From Pseudomonas sp. (GTDB lineage Bacteria; Pseudomonadota; Gammaproteobacteria; Pseudomonadales; Pseudomonadaceae): a stretch of DNA of 51,195 nt. The DNA lies in assembly GCF_030150285.1 (NCBI RefSeq), contig NZ_JASLGE010000068.1, forward strand, positions 1 to 51,195. The letters are read 5' to 3'. Of the stretch, positions 8,224-16,593 are shown piece after piece. Within the stretch, counting starts at the first letter, position 1. Each line of letters starts with the position of its first letter. A program made the position numbers and the translations under genes. The notes under the pieces are model-generated. The model worked only from the letters and a program-made list of their open reading frames with translations, searched no databases and was not told the DNA's origin.

Positions 8224-9405
8224 TCATCGTTCGATCAGCGCAAGGCGCTTGTTGTACAGGTTCATCAGCAAGGAAATGCTGATGCTGATCGTCAGGTACA
8301 CGCTCATGGTGATCGCAATGACTTCGATCGCCTGGCCGGTCTGGTTGAGCACCGTGCCGGCAAACAACGACACCATTTCCGGGTAACCGATACCGGCAGC
8401 CAGCGAGGAGTTTTTCGCCAGGTTCAGGTATTGGCTGGTCAGTGGCGGAATGATCACGCGCAGGGCTTGCGGGATGATCACCTTGCGCAGCACCGGCCCC
8501 GGGCGCAGGCCCAACGAACGCGCCGCTTCGGTCTGGCCATGGCTGACAGACTGAATGCCCGAACGCACGATTTCGGCAATAAACGCCGCCGTGTAAACGC
8601 TAAGCGCCAAGGTCAGCGCCAGCAGTTCGGGGATCAGCACCCAGCCACCGACAAAGTTGAAGCCGGCCAGTGTCGGCTTCTCCCAATGCACTGGCGCGCC
8701 AAACAACAGAAAGCTCAGTGCCGGAATCACGAGCAACAGCGCAAGCCCCGCCCAGAAGGTGTGAAACATCACACCGGTGGCTTCAAAGCGCTGAGTCGCC
8801 CAGTGCTTCATCAACACGATGGCCATGATTGCCATCACCAGGCTGATAGCGAACGCCTGTAACCCGTCAGCGGCCGCTGCGGCCGGCAGGTTCAGGCCAC
8901 GGCTGCTGATAAAAAAAGTGTCCCACAGGTTATGGCTGTTACGCGGCCCCGGCAGGGTCAGGAACACCGCGAAGTACCAGAACAGGATTTGCAGCAACGG
9001 CGCAATATTGCGGAACACCTCCACGTACACGGTGGCCAGCTTATTGATGATCCAGTTCGGCGACAGCCGCGCCACGCCGATGATAAAACCCAGAATCGTC
9101 GCCAGCACGACCCCGATCACCGTCACCAGCAGGGTATTGAGCAAACCGATCACGAACACCCGGTAATAGCTGTCCGACTCGACATAGGGGATCAGGTGCT
9201 GAGCAATACCAAAACCGGCACTTTGCTCAAGAAAGTCAAAACCCGAGGTAATGCCTCGGTGTGCAAGGTTGGCCTGGGTGTTGCTGAACAGATACCCACC
9301 CAACGCGACTACCGCCACAATCGTGATGATCTGAAATAACCACGCACGCACTTTAGGGTCGTTGAAGCTGAGCGCCCGCTTGGGTGCGCCTGTTTGAATG
9401 TGCAT
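8224..9405 (-). CDS. aapQ: Amino-acid ABC transporter permease AapQ
   Basis: A 393-residue permease partner of AapM with about eight hydrophobic helices. The EAA motif EAARSLGLRPGPVLRKVIIP is near residue 300, and the C-terminus (MNLYNKRLALIER) is typical of AapQ/BztB. I place the start at 9405 (MHIQTGAPKR) rather than 11 codons upstream because GGGG lies 7 bases before it and the family N-terminus begins here. It is the second gene of the operon, about 70 bases after aapJ. Confidence 0.93.
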   Translation of the reverse strand: MHIQTGAPKRALSFNDPKVRAWLFQIITIVAVVALGGYLFSNTQANLAHRGITSGFDFLEQSAGFGIAQHLIPYVESDSYYRVFVIGLLNTLLVTVIGVVLATILGFIIGVARLSPNWIINKLATVYVEVFRNIAPLLQILFWYFAVFLTLPGPRNSHNLWDTFFISSRGLNLPAAAAADGLQAFAISLVMAIMAIVLMKHWATQRFEATGVMFHTFWAGLALLLVIPALSFLLFGAPVHWEKPTLAGFNFVGGWVLIPELLALTLALSVYTAAFIAEIVRSGIQSVSHGQTEAARSLGLRPGPVLRKVIIPQALRVIIPPLTSQYLNLAKNSSLAAGIGYPEMVSLFAGTVLNQTGQAIEVIAITMSVYLTISISISLLMNLYNKRLALIER

Positions 9406-9476
9406 GAAATGCCCCGAAAAAATGAAACAGGACGTCACCCGGCAGATGGCCCACCGGGTGACCGAACAACCCGCGA

Positions 9477-10508
9477 TCAGCGCACGGGCGGTGCGTATTG
9501 AATGCCGCCGTTATTCCACAACGCGTTCAGGCCGCGGTCGATTTCCAGCGGGGTACTCTTGCCCAGGTTTTTCTCGAAGATTTCGCCGTAGTTGCCCACT
9601 TGCTTGACGATCTGTACGACCCAGTCCTTGCGCAGTTTGAGGTCTTTTCCGTATTCGCCGTCAGTCCCCAGCAAGCGGGCAACGTCAGGGTTTTTGGTGG
9701 TCTTGGCTTGCGCTTCAACGTTCGCGGAGGTGATGCCCGCCTCTTCAGCACTGAGCAGCGCGTAGCCCACCCAACGCACGATGGCCAGCCATTCGTCGTC
9801 GCCGTTTCGCACCACCGGGCCCAGCGGCTCCTTCGAAATGGTTTCTGGCAACACGACGAAGTCGTTCGGCGAAGCCAGTTTGCTGCGCTGTGCGTAGAGT
9901 TGGGATTTGTCAGAGGTCAACACGTCACAACGACCGGACTCCAGCGCCTTGGCGCTTTCATCGGACGTATCGAACGTTATCGGGGTGTACTTCAAGCCGT
10001 TGGCGCGAAAATAGTCGGAAACGTTCAGCTCAGTCGTCGTGCCCGCCTGAATGCAGAGGGTGGCACCGTTCAGTCCCTTGGCACTTTTAACCCCCAGCCC
10101 AGTGTTCACCAGAAAGCCGACACCATCGTAGTACGTGATGAAGCCCGGAAACTTAAGGCCCATGCCCGCATCGCGGGAACTGGTCATGGTGGTGTTGCGC
10201 GACAGGATGTCGATTTCGCCCGACTGAAGCGCCGTGAAACGCTCTTTGGCATTCAACTGGCTGAACTTGACCTGGGTCGCATCACCGAAAACCGCTGCTG
10301 CCACAGCGCGGCACACGTCTGCGTCAATCCCGATGATTTTGCCTTTGGCATCCGGAACGGAGAACCCCGGCAACCCATCGGAGACACCACATTGAATAAA
10401 CCCTTTTTTCTGAATGGTATCCAGTGTGGCACCTGCCAAAGCACCGGTACTCACACTCAATGCGCACGTGAGAGAAAGTGCACCCCAAACACGTTTAGAG
10501 AGATTCAT
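9477..10508 (-). CDS. aapJ: General L-amino-acid binding protein AapJ
   Basis: A 343-residue periplasmic solute-binding protein. A signal peptide ends at TGALAGATLD. The mature N-terminus LDTIQKKGFIQCGVSDGLPG and the NTTMTSSRD motif are typical of AapJ/BztA, which binds a broad set of L-amino acids. It feeds the AapQMP pore. It starts the transport operon, but the two-domain oxidoreductase gene lies 150 bp upstream in the same direction and could be co-transcribed. No terminator hairpin is obvious in that gap. Confidence 0.94.
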   Translation of the reverse strand: MNLSKRVWGALSLTCALSVSTGALAGATLDTIQKKGFIQCGVSDGLPGFSVPDAKGKIIGIDADVCRAVAAAVFGDATQVKFSQLNAKERFTALQSGEIDILSRNTTMTSSRDAGMGLKFPGFITYYDGVGFLVNTGLGVKSAKGLNGATLCIQAGTTTELNVSDYFRANGLKYTPITFDTSDESAKALESGRCDVLTSDKSQLYAQRSKLASPNDFVVLPETISKEPLGPVVRNGDDEWLAIVRWVGYALLSAEEAGITSANVEAQAKTTKNPDVARLLGTDGEYGKDLKLRKDWVVQIVKQVGNYGEIFEKNLGKSTPLEIDRGLNALWNNGGIQYAPPVR

Positions 10509-10658
10509 TGTTTCACCTCAAGTTGTTTGTTTATCGTTGTTGTTTTTATTGGAATATCGAATGCCTTAATGTTTCGGCGGGCACCCGAACACCTGCCAGT
10601 TTTATGCAGCCATCGGCCTCATACCTTCATTGCAAAATGAATCGGTGAATACCTGAAC

Positions 10659-12770
10659 TCAGGCGCTATTTAACTTTAAGTAGTGGCCCGAGACCGCCGG
10701 CCCTCGGGCTTTAATTATTTCCTGAACTAAAGAAGCCCACACTAATCCTTGGGTAGTGCCCCCGGCATAAGTACCTCCGGCCACAATCTGGTTGTAGGCC
10801 GAACAATGAACAATCGACAGCCCATCCGCCGTACCCGGCCGGGCGCACTCGATCACTTGCAAGTTGCCACACTCAATCGCCCTGCAATAAGACTTCGGGA
10901 AGTGCAGGGAAATAGCCCCCAGGCAGGCCGCCAGCGTCTGTTCCTTGAACGCGGGTGTCGAATCGGGTGGAACCTGCCCGCCCGAAACAAGAATGCAGTC
11001 GCCGTCCAGGCGGCAATTCATGACACCGACGGGCAGGTCGTAATGCAGCTTGAGCCCGCGCACCCCGGTGCCCTCGTCCTCCACAGCGGGCAGCGTGAAG
11101 AACCAGCCGATGATCGCTATCGCCTGCGGCTCATCGACCCCCATGGCCGTAATCACGAAGTGCTCTCTGCTCAGTTCGCCAATGTGAGCCCGGCTCAGAA
11201 GCTGGGGCACGAACTGAACACCGGCGCGCTGCAAGAGCACCTTTAGCCCCTCCATGACCTTTAGAAACTCCAGATCGTAACCCGACACCTCGATCGCCTG
11301 ACACAGCCCGGGCACGCCATACCGCGCCTGAAGTGCCTGCTGGCTGAGGTGCACAAGCGCCCTGCCCGGCTTGCCGCTGGGCCAAGGCCTGTTTTCGATG
11401 GCGCGTTGCTCGCGGATCGCGGCCTCTACACCCGGGTCGCCGGCCCGGTAAGCGCGAACAATCGGCCCACGGGCGAAGGGGGCCAACGAGGGATTATCGG
11501 CCAAGAGCTTTTCAAACAGCTCGATACCGGCGCGATTGCACTCAACGGCCAACGACTGATTGGCGGGCAGCAGGTATTCGTTATGCAGCCGCTTTGCCGT
11601 CGTCTCCGTGGCTGACAGGTGGCGCATATTGACAGGCTTGTGACTGGCTCCATCGCTTTCCTGGTCGCCTCCGTACACCGTGACCTGGTAATTCGCCAGC
11701 CGGCACATCACGGCCTGGAGCAGGCCATTGATACCTCTGCCGATGATCGACACCCGGGGCGCACCGGCGCTGACGGGCTCAGAGGGGATCACCAGAGAGC
11801 GCCCCAGTGTGCGCCTGACCAGCCCCTGCAAGGCCGCCATGCTCAGTTGAACCGAGACGGCGTAGTCCAGGTCGCCATGGCAGGCGTCGGTGGTGGCGGC
11901 TTGGGTCGTCAGCGTCGCGGGCTTGCGCCACGTGGAAGGACTGCAGCCGAGCGCGTGGGTACGCGCCGCAAACGCCTGCAGGGTCGCGGGGCCGTAGTCC
12001 AGCACCAACTGAAGACCGTCAGCCCTGGCTAAAAACTGCAACGCATCATCACTGAATACATCCGGTTTTGACACGCAAACCACACGCGCCCGCCGGTGCA
12101 GGCACTGAATAAGGCGACGATCAATACGGTACGCGGAATCAGGCTTCAGAGATAAACAGACGGCCACAGCACAGGCCCCTTGCAGGGCTTGCGCCCAGTC
12201 CATGACCCATGACACTCGACTGTCGCGACAGGCCCCGGCCAAGTCCGCCTCTCGACCTGGCCGAACCAGCACCTTGATCCGCACGTGCGGGTCCTGATCA
12301 AGCAGCAACCGGACCAGTTCCTTGCCCACATGGCCGTCCCCCAGAACCGAAATATCACCTGGCAGCCCGCCATCGGCCTGCGTCAGCCAGTGTGCGATGT
12401 ACGCCGCCACATGCGGCGCATTGACCCCAGGCGTATTGACCACCCGAATGTGGTTGGACTCGCACAGGTCCAACCGCACTTTATCCAGGCTCGTTCCCCG
12501 GCGAACCAGCAAGAGGTCCCCAAACGGGTGGGAGAGACGCCATTGCGCGATCACCTCTGCATCAATGGGCTGGTCGCCGACAATGATTGTGGAGGGGCGC
12601 ACAAGCCCGATCTGAATCAGCAGCGTTTGCTTGGTCAAGGCCGGAGGAAGAAACACGACGTTATGGGGGGCATCGGTTTTCCAGCCTTTCGACACCGGTG
12701 CGATATGCAAAATATTGTCAGCGGTAGCAATCAGTGACGTGGCAACGGGCGGGACGCAAGAGAGGTTCAT
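10659..12770 (-). CDS. Two-domain oxidoreductase: 2-hydroxyacid-dehydrogenase-like + DAO-like FAD domain
   Basis: A 703-residue protein with two dinucleotide-binding folds. Residues ~1-300 resemble D-isomer-specific 2-hydroxyacid dehydrogenases: VVNTPGVNAPHVAAY (near 111), Rossmann fingerprint GDGHVG (144-149), then a strand-helix segment corresponding to the usual N-x-x-R-G/D-E-D-A-L block. Here that block reads VCVSKPDVFSDDAL, so the catalytic Arg is not obvious. Residues ~337-703 resemble DAO-type FAD enzymes: SIIGRGINGLLQAV (GxGxxG at 344-349) and a C-terminal GGTYAGGTTQGLVWA FAD-closing segment. The start at 12770 is preferred because GGAG lies 8 bases upstream. It sits before the aap importer, so an amino acid or derived oxo/hydroxy acid is a plausible substrate, but this is inference. 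I do not know a characterised homologue of this fusion. Confidence 0.7.
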   Translation of the reverse strand: MNLSCVPPVATSLIATADNILHIAPVSKGWKTDAPHNVVFLPPALTKQTLLIQIGLVRPSTIIVGDQPIDAEVIAQWRLSHPFGDLLLVRRGTSLDKVRLDLCESNHIRVVNTPGVNAPHVAAYIAHWLTQADGGLPGDISVLGDGHVGKELVRLLLDQDPHVRIKVLVRPGREADLAGACRDSRVSWVMDWAQALQGACAVAVCLSLKPDSAYRIDRRLIQCLHRRARVVCVSKPDVFSDDALQFLARADGLQLVLDYGPATLQAFAARTHALGCSPSTWRKPATLTTQAATTDACHGDLDYAVSVQLSMAALQGLVRRTLGRSLVIPSEPVSAGAPRVSIIGRGINGLLQAVMCRLANYQVTVYGGDQESDGASHKPVNMRHLSATETTAKRLHNEYLLPANQSLAVECNRAGIELFEKLLADNPSLAPFARGPIVRAYRAGDPGVEAAIREQRAIENRPWPSGKPGRALVHLSQQALQARYGVPGLCQAIEVSGYDLEFLKVMEGLKVLLQRAGVQFVPQLLSRAHIGELSREHFVITAMGVDEPQAIAIIGWFFTLPAVEDEGTGVRGLKLHYDLPVGVMNCRLDGDCILVSGGQVPPDSTPAFKEQTLAACLGAISLHFPKSYCRAIECGNLQVIECARPGTADGLSIVHCSAYNQIVAGGTYAGGTTQGLVWASLVQEIIKARGPAVSGHYLKLNSA

Positions 12771-13184
12771 AGCGTTGTCTCCAACAATTCTGACCTGCCA
12801 ATACCCCAAAGAGAGAAACGCAACACAATTGGGGCGTTACGAACATAGGTTTGAATGTTTGACGAGAGAAGCGGCCTTACTTGAAGAACGGCACCCTTGA
12901 AGCGCCGCACCCACACTTCAAGTGAACGTGAACTTGACGATAACAGCACTCACAACCCAGAGACTATTGAACTTTCGCATCTTCAAATCCTTATTGTTCT
13001 TATTAAATACATTCTTTGGCGACACAGACAACGCTATCAGGAACTAGAAGTTAGATCTGTAGGACGCTTCCTAAATTTCTAAAATAATTTGAGTAGCGCT
13101 CTCTCCAAACACTGCGTCGACCTGCGTACGCATAAACACATGTTCAAAGCCTTGCGTTTAAAGCCCGATCATTCTCGCCCTTCG
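12771..13184. other. Long AT-rich intergenic region with no supported gene
   Basis: About 410 bases between the two-domain oxidoreductase and the regulator repeat. It must contain the promoter of the minus-strand oxidoreductase near 12775-12840. The part from about 12940 to 13090 is clearly AT-richer than its surroundings. A 61-codon frame there (12897-13082) has no clear ribosome site or recognisable product. It may be decayed or imported sequence. Confidence 0.5.
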
Positions 13185-13221
13185 CTTAAGCTGTTATAAT
13201 TTATCCGTTTATACTATTACT
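13185..13221. repeat. Right copy of the ~37-bp direct repeat, at the MmyB-type regulator promoter
   Basis: Partner of 6185-6221, exactly 7000 bp away and in the same orientation. It lies 20-56 bp before the regulator ATG and contains a perfect TATAAT at 13195-13200, so it overlaps the likely core promoter. That position suits autoregulation. Confidence 0.7.
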
Positions 13222-13240
13222 CAATGCCTTGAGATAAACC

Positions 13241-14056
13241 ATGCGAACCCTGGAACGAACACGCCCCGACCTTGCCGCCTTTTTGCGGGCGCACCGCGAG
13301 CGGCTGTCGCCTGCCGACGCAGGTCTGCCCAGCGGTAACCGCCGCCGAACTCCCGGGCTTCGCCGTGAGGAGGTCGCCGCACTCGCAGGCGTCGGCCTGA
13401 CCTGGTACACCTGGCTGGAACAGGGCCGTGATATCGGGGTTTCGGCCGCGTTCCTGGACAACCTGGCGCGCGTGCTGAAACTCGATGCCGCCGAGCGGCG
13501 GCACCTGTTTCTGCTGGCCCACGAACGGCCACCCGCCGAACCGGGCAAGACCTGGTGCGTGCTGCCGCCACGGGTGCGGCGCTTGATGCATGACCTGCCG
13601 CACCCGGCCTTTGTGCTCAACCTGCGCTGGGATGTACTGGGCTTCAATGCCCTCGCGGATACGCTTTTTGCCTTTGGCTCACACGCACCCGAGCGGCGCA
13701 ACCTGCTCTGGCTGCTCTTCACCGACCCCACCCTGCGCGAGCGCATGGCCGCCTGGGAGGAGCAAGCACCGCTGATGCTGTCGAGCTTTCGCCGCGATTT
13801 CGCCCGCGCCACCCAACAAGCCGATATTCACGCACTGGTGGACGAGCTGGAACGCGTGTCGCCGGAGTTCAAGACCTGGTGGCGCAGGCATGACGTTCAC
13901 GCGCCCTGCAACGGCGTGCGCACACTGATCATCGACGGTAAAGCCGAACCGTATGAGCACACCTCGCTCACCATCGACGAAGACCGCCACCTGCGGCTGG
14001 TGGTGTACGCCAGGCCGCCGGTTCAGCCCTTGGTATACAGCGGGGAAAGCCTGTAG
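13241..14056 (+). CDS. XRE-family regulator with MmyB-like ligand-binding domain
   Basis: A 271-residue regulator. An N-terminal helix-turn-helix (residues ~5-90) contains RRTPGLRREEVAALAGVGLT and WYTWLEQGRDIGVS, the hallmark of MmyB/SCO4944-type XRE proteins. The C-terminal domain (from LMHDLPHPAFVLNLRWDVLG, near residue 117) is the PAS-like MmyB ligand-binding domain. Members are usually repressors of an adjacent redox enzyme or MFS exporter and bind fatty acids or related ligands. Here the neighbouring exporter is 7 kb away, but the two promoters share a repeat. A GAG lies 8-10 bases before the ATG. Confidence 0.88.
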   Translation: MRTLERTRPDLAAFLRAHRERLSPADAGLPSGNRRRTPGLRREEVAALAGVGLTWYTWLEQGRDIGVSAAFLDNLARVLKLDAAERRHLFLLAHERPPAEPGKTWCVLPPRVRRLMHDLPHPAFVLNLRWDVLGFNALADTLFAFGSHAPERRNLLWLLFTDPTLRERMAAWEEQAPLMLSSFRRDFARATQQADIHALVDELERVSPEFKTWWRRHDVHAPCNGVRTLIIDGKAEPYEHTSLTIDEDRHLRLVVYARPPVQPLVYSGESL

Positions 14057-14058
14057 AT

Positions 14059-14072
14059 ACGAGCTTGCTCGT
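14059..14072. repeat. REP-like hairpin after the regulator gene
   Basis: Perfect inverted repeat ACGAGC-TT-GCTCGT just past the stop codon. It resembles the core of Pseudomonas REP elements (GCGAGC..GCTCGC). It could act as a weak terminator or mRNA 3' stabiliser. Confidence 0.5.
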
Positions 14073-14256
14073 GATACGAGTGCTTCAATACGAGTGGAGA
14101 GAGCGTGCCGGGGCGGGAGCCCCGCAGGTCAATGAACCGTGGGAGGCGTTGGGGTTACCGAACGGTGCGGGAAGATGATTCAGGAAAAATGATTGAACCA
14201 CCCAATAATTCAAATACGCTGCGAAATTAACTGCATGTTCAAAGTGCGTTGCGTGT

Positions 14257-14925
14257 TCAATATTTTCCAGCCCCACTGTTCTCTCCAATCGAACGGACCG
14301 TAAAGGAGGCCGATGGCGAAAAATAACGCTCGAACGATTCCATTACCGGGATTGTATTGGAAGTTTTCCAAGCATCCAGATATTGAACGAAGGGTTTATT
14401 CGACGAATCCAGTAATACAACAGCATTAAAGTCATGCCCAGACTCACCCACCAAAGGCACTGTATAACCTTCTGAACTTACAATGCACGACCTGTCTCCA
14501 TTCACCTCATATCTTCTAAGAACCTCCTTGCTGACTTCGCCAAGCGTACCAAATGAATAGGAAGGGCCAAGTACCTTACCAAAAATCACCTGATCAACCA
14601 CCTCCGCCTCCAACCCGATGTGAGGGGAAGCCGTATTTTCGGCCCGAAGAATATTGGCATTGTTTTCTATATTGAAATGAACGCTTGCCGCCAGCAACAC
14701 ACAATTACCCGAATAATGCACATACGTATAATTTACAAAATCGGCAATAGCTTTAAGTTCGCCCATCTTAAGTTCCTTTGGCAAAGGAGCAGGGCGCGAA
14801 TCAATATGCAGCGAATCTTTAACTCTCTGATAGTCCAACGTTTCATTTTCTAAAATTTTTCGACCCACAAATTGAGCAACCAAATCCCAACTACCACTTC
14901 TCGCCTGCTCTCCAAAAACCTTCAT
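14257..14925 (-). CDS. Orphan protein with papain-like toxin/deamidase signature
   Basis: A 222-residue protein I cannot name. It has a spaced Cys-His-Asp pattern of papain-fold toxins: C75 in SGNCVLLAAS, H164 in SGHDFNAVVLLD and D184 in VQYLDAW. The GH-x-FN-x-V followed by a strand ending in D resembles the Tox-PL (protein glutaminase/deamidase) group of polymorphic toxins and secreted effectors. No signal peptide or membrane segment is seen, and the N-terminal 60 residues show no known delivery domain. The gene is visibly AT-richer than both neighbours and lies downstream of tRNA-Ser, a common landing site for mobile DNA. No immunity gene is apparent beside it. The ribosome site is weak (AGAGG). 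Toxin role is inference from motif spacing. Confidence 0.55.
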   Translation of the reverse strand: MKVFGEQARSGSWDLVAQFVGRKILENETLDYQRVKDSLHIDSRPAPLPKELKMGELKAIADFVNYTYVHYSGNCVLLAASVHFNIENNANILRAENTASPHIGLEAEVVDQVIFGKVLGPSYSFGTLGEVSKEVLRRYEVNGDRSCIVSSEGYTVPLVGESGHDFNAVVLLDSSNKPFVQYLDAWKTSNTIPVMESFERYFSPSASFTVRSIGENSGAGKY

Positions 14926-15276
14926 ACCGGGCCTCTACTTAATGGGCACTTTCGACAGTGAGATAAATTCTAACTTACCGGAAATACGCAACGTCAACGG
15001 AGGCCCGTTTCAACATATTACGGAGTAGCCCTAAACATCTGAACACTGAACACCTGTAAAACCCGACAGTGCCATTGCGCATGCGGGGCCTGACGTTACA
15101 CGCCTTCAACGCTGCCTTTCGCACGCCTGAAACCACCCAGGACACCCATGTACACATGCCCGCCAGCACGATACGCCCGAGGCTGAAAAAACCCATTTGC
15201 GAGCACAACACGGGAGATCACCCGCCCGTATTCCCATGGGTGTTCCCATATCACCTTTTTTCAGACGCCAGAAACC
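14926..15276. other. Intergenic region between orphan toxin-like gene and tRNA-Ser
   Basis: About 350 bases with no supported gene. Short frames on both strands lack ribosome sites and known motifs. No integrase or copy of the tRNA 3' end (attachment site duplicate) was found by eye here. Confidence 0.45.
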
Positions 15277-15315
15277 ACAAACCCCCGACTTTCTCCAGGA
15301 AAATCAGGGGTTTGT
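15277..15315 (-). terminator. Stem-loop downstream of tRNA-Ser
   Basis: Nine-base arms ACAAACCCC (15277-15285) and GGGGTTTGT (15307-15315) are perfectly complementary with a 21-base loop. On the minus strand it follows the tRNA by about 12 bases, followed by GGTTTCT rather than a clean U-run. It is a probable tRNA transcript terminator of modest quality. Confidence 0.5.
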
Positions 15316-15327
15316 GTTTACTTAATG

Positions 15328-15417
15328 TGGCGGTGAAGGAGAGATTCGAACTCTCGATACAATTTCTTGTATACACACTTTCCAGGCGTGCTCCTTAAGC
15401 CACTCGGACACTTCACC
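15328..15417 (-). tRNA. tRNA-Ser (anticodon GGA)
   Basis: A 90-base minus-strand tRNA. The acceptor stem GGTGAAG/CTTCACC closes with discriminator G and an encoded CCA. The anticodon loop reads CCTGGAAAG with anticodon GGA, decoding UCC/UCU. The long variable arm (TGTGTATACAAGAAATTGTA) is typical of serine tRNAs, and the T loop is GTTCGAATC. A good promoter with a GC-rich discriminator lies just upstream. Confidence 0.97.
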
Positions 15418-15455
15418 GTATCTCTTCAAACATGTTCTGTCTGTCGAGGCGCGCT

Positions 15456-15484
15456 AATGTAGTCGAAAGCTTTCGATATGACAA
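15456..15484 (-). promoter_or_regulatory. sigma70 promoter of tRNA-Ser
   Basis: On the minus strand TTGTCA (15479-15484) and TACATT (15456-15461) are separated by exactly 17 bases. They are followed by a GC-rich discriminator (AGCGCGCC), typical of stringently controlled stable-RNA promoters. Confidence 0.65.
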
Positions 15485-15727
15485 ATGTTTTTTTCAGAAT
15501 TTTCATGCGCTTACAGGATCCGCTATGGATGGCACGCGCTCCTGGCGGGTATTTCTGCCATTCTCCGGTCACCACGGGGTGTCTGCTGGTGGGGCCCACA
15601 GCCCATACGGCGGCCTTCTCTCGATAAGAGCAGGCCAATAGCCCTGACTTACCGGTCAGCCACAGTGCTTTACCTGCGCAGTAGGGCTGGGTAACGTCTG
15701 CTCCACTTCAATACAAGGAATTGCGCC
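15485..15727. other. Region between tRNA promoter and crotonase gene
   Basis: About 240 bases with no gene. It should contain the promoter of the crotonase gene. An imperfectly placed inverted repeat CTGAC-N6-GTCAG lies at 15644-15659, about 70 bp before the ATG; whether it is an operator is unknown. Confidence 0.4.
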
Positions 15728-16417
15728 ATGAGTGACTTGATCTCTTATCACCTGGAAGACGGTATCGCCACCCTGACCTTGAGCAATGGCAAGGTGAACG
15801 CTATTTCTCCGGACGTGATTTCGGCGTTTAACGCGGCGCTGGATCAGGCCGAACAGGATCGTGCGGTCGTTATCATTACCGGCCAACCCGGCATTCTGTC
15901 GGGCGGCTATGACTTGAAAGTAATGACCGCCGGCCCTGAGCAAGCCATTGAACTGGTTCGTCAGGGCTCTACTCTGGCCCGCCGCCTGTTGGCGCACCCC
16001 TTCCCGGTGGTGATTGCTTGCCCCGGTCATGCCGTGGCCAAAGGGGCGTTTCTGCTGTTGTCAGTGGATTACCGTATCGGTACCGAAGGGCCATTCAGCA
16101 TTGGTTTGAACGAAGTGCAAATCGGCATGACCATGCACCATGCCGGTATTGAGCTGGCCCGTGACCGGTTGCGCAAGTCGGCGTTCCACCGTTCGGTGAT
16201 CAACGGTGAGATGTTTAATCCTGTCAGTGCGGTCGATGCCGGTTTTCTGGACGTCGTGGTCCCCGCAGAGGCGCTGCAAGCCACCGCGCTCGAAGCCGCC
16301 CGCCAACTGAAAAAGATCAATATGAAGGCGCACAAGAACACCAAGCTTAAAGTGCGCCAGGCACTGCTGGAGACGCTGGACAAGGCCATAGCGCTGGACC
16401 AGCACCACGCTGTGTAA
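15728..16417 (+). CDS. Crotonase/enoyl-CoA hydratase family protein
   Basis: A 229-residue single-domain crotonase. The first oxyanion-hole segment is GQPGILSGGYDLK (near residue 57) and the second is PVVIACPGHAVAKGAFLLLS (near 96). The usual catalytic Glu pair of hydratases is not evident: the region after the second hole reads SIGLNEVQIGM with one Glu, and the protein is about 30 residues shorter than standard hydratases. The reaction (hydratase, isomerase or other acyl-CoA chemistry) is therefore open. AAGGA lies 8 bases before the ATG. It appears to be a single-gene unit. Confidence 0.88.
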   Translation: MSDLISYHLEDGIATLTLSNGKVNAISPDVISAFNAALDQAEQDRAVVIITGQPGILSGGYDLKVMTAGPEQAIELVRQGSTLARRLLAHPFPVVIACPGHAVAKGAFLLLSVDYRIGTEGPFSIGLNEVQIGMTMHHAGIELARDRLRKSAFHRSVINGEMFNPVSAVDAGFLDVVVPAEALQATALEAARQLKKINMKAHKNTKLKVRQALLETLDKAIALDQHHAV

Positions 16418-16593
16418 AATCACCCGCTGACAGCAGTCCCGGCTGTGGCTACAACGGGGCTGCATGCACACAGCCACGTCCCCCCTCCCGATTCACCGCC
16501 GGCAATTGCCGCTGCCTTGCGGGTTAGCGCCCTGACCGAAACAAATACTTAAACATCAGCATTCCTTGGTGTTATCGGGCCAATTGCTGAACA

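Noticed and set aside
6330..8282. 650-codon open frame on the plus strand
   Set aside because: It lies antisense to aapP/aapM, whose ABC and permease motifs are unambiguous. The translation is His/Gln/Arg-rich low complexity, typical of a GC-rich shadow frame.
9498..10640. 380-codon open frame on the plus strand
   Set aside because: Antisense to aapJ, which has a signal peptide and family motifs.
12897..13082. 61-codon frame in the AT-rich gap
   Set aside because: No clear ribosome site and no recognisable motif; may be chance in AT-rich sequence.
15069..15398. 109-codon frame across tRNA-Ser
   Set aside because: It runs through the tRNA and its terminator hairpin on the opposite strand; no coding signal.
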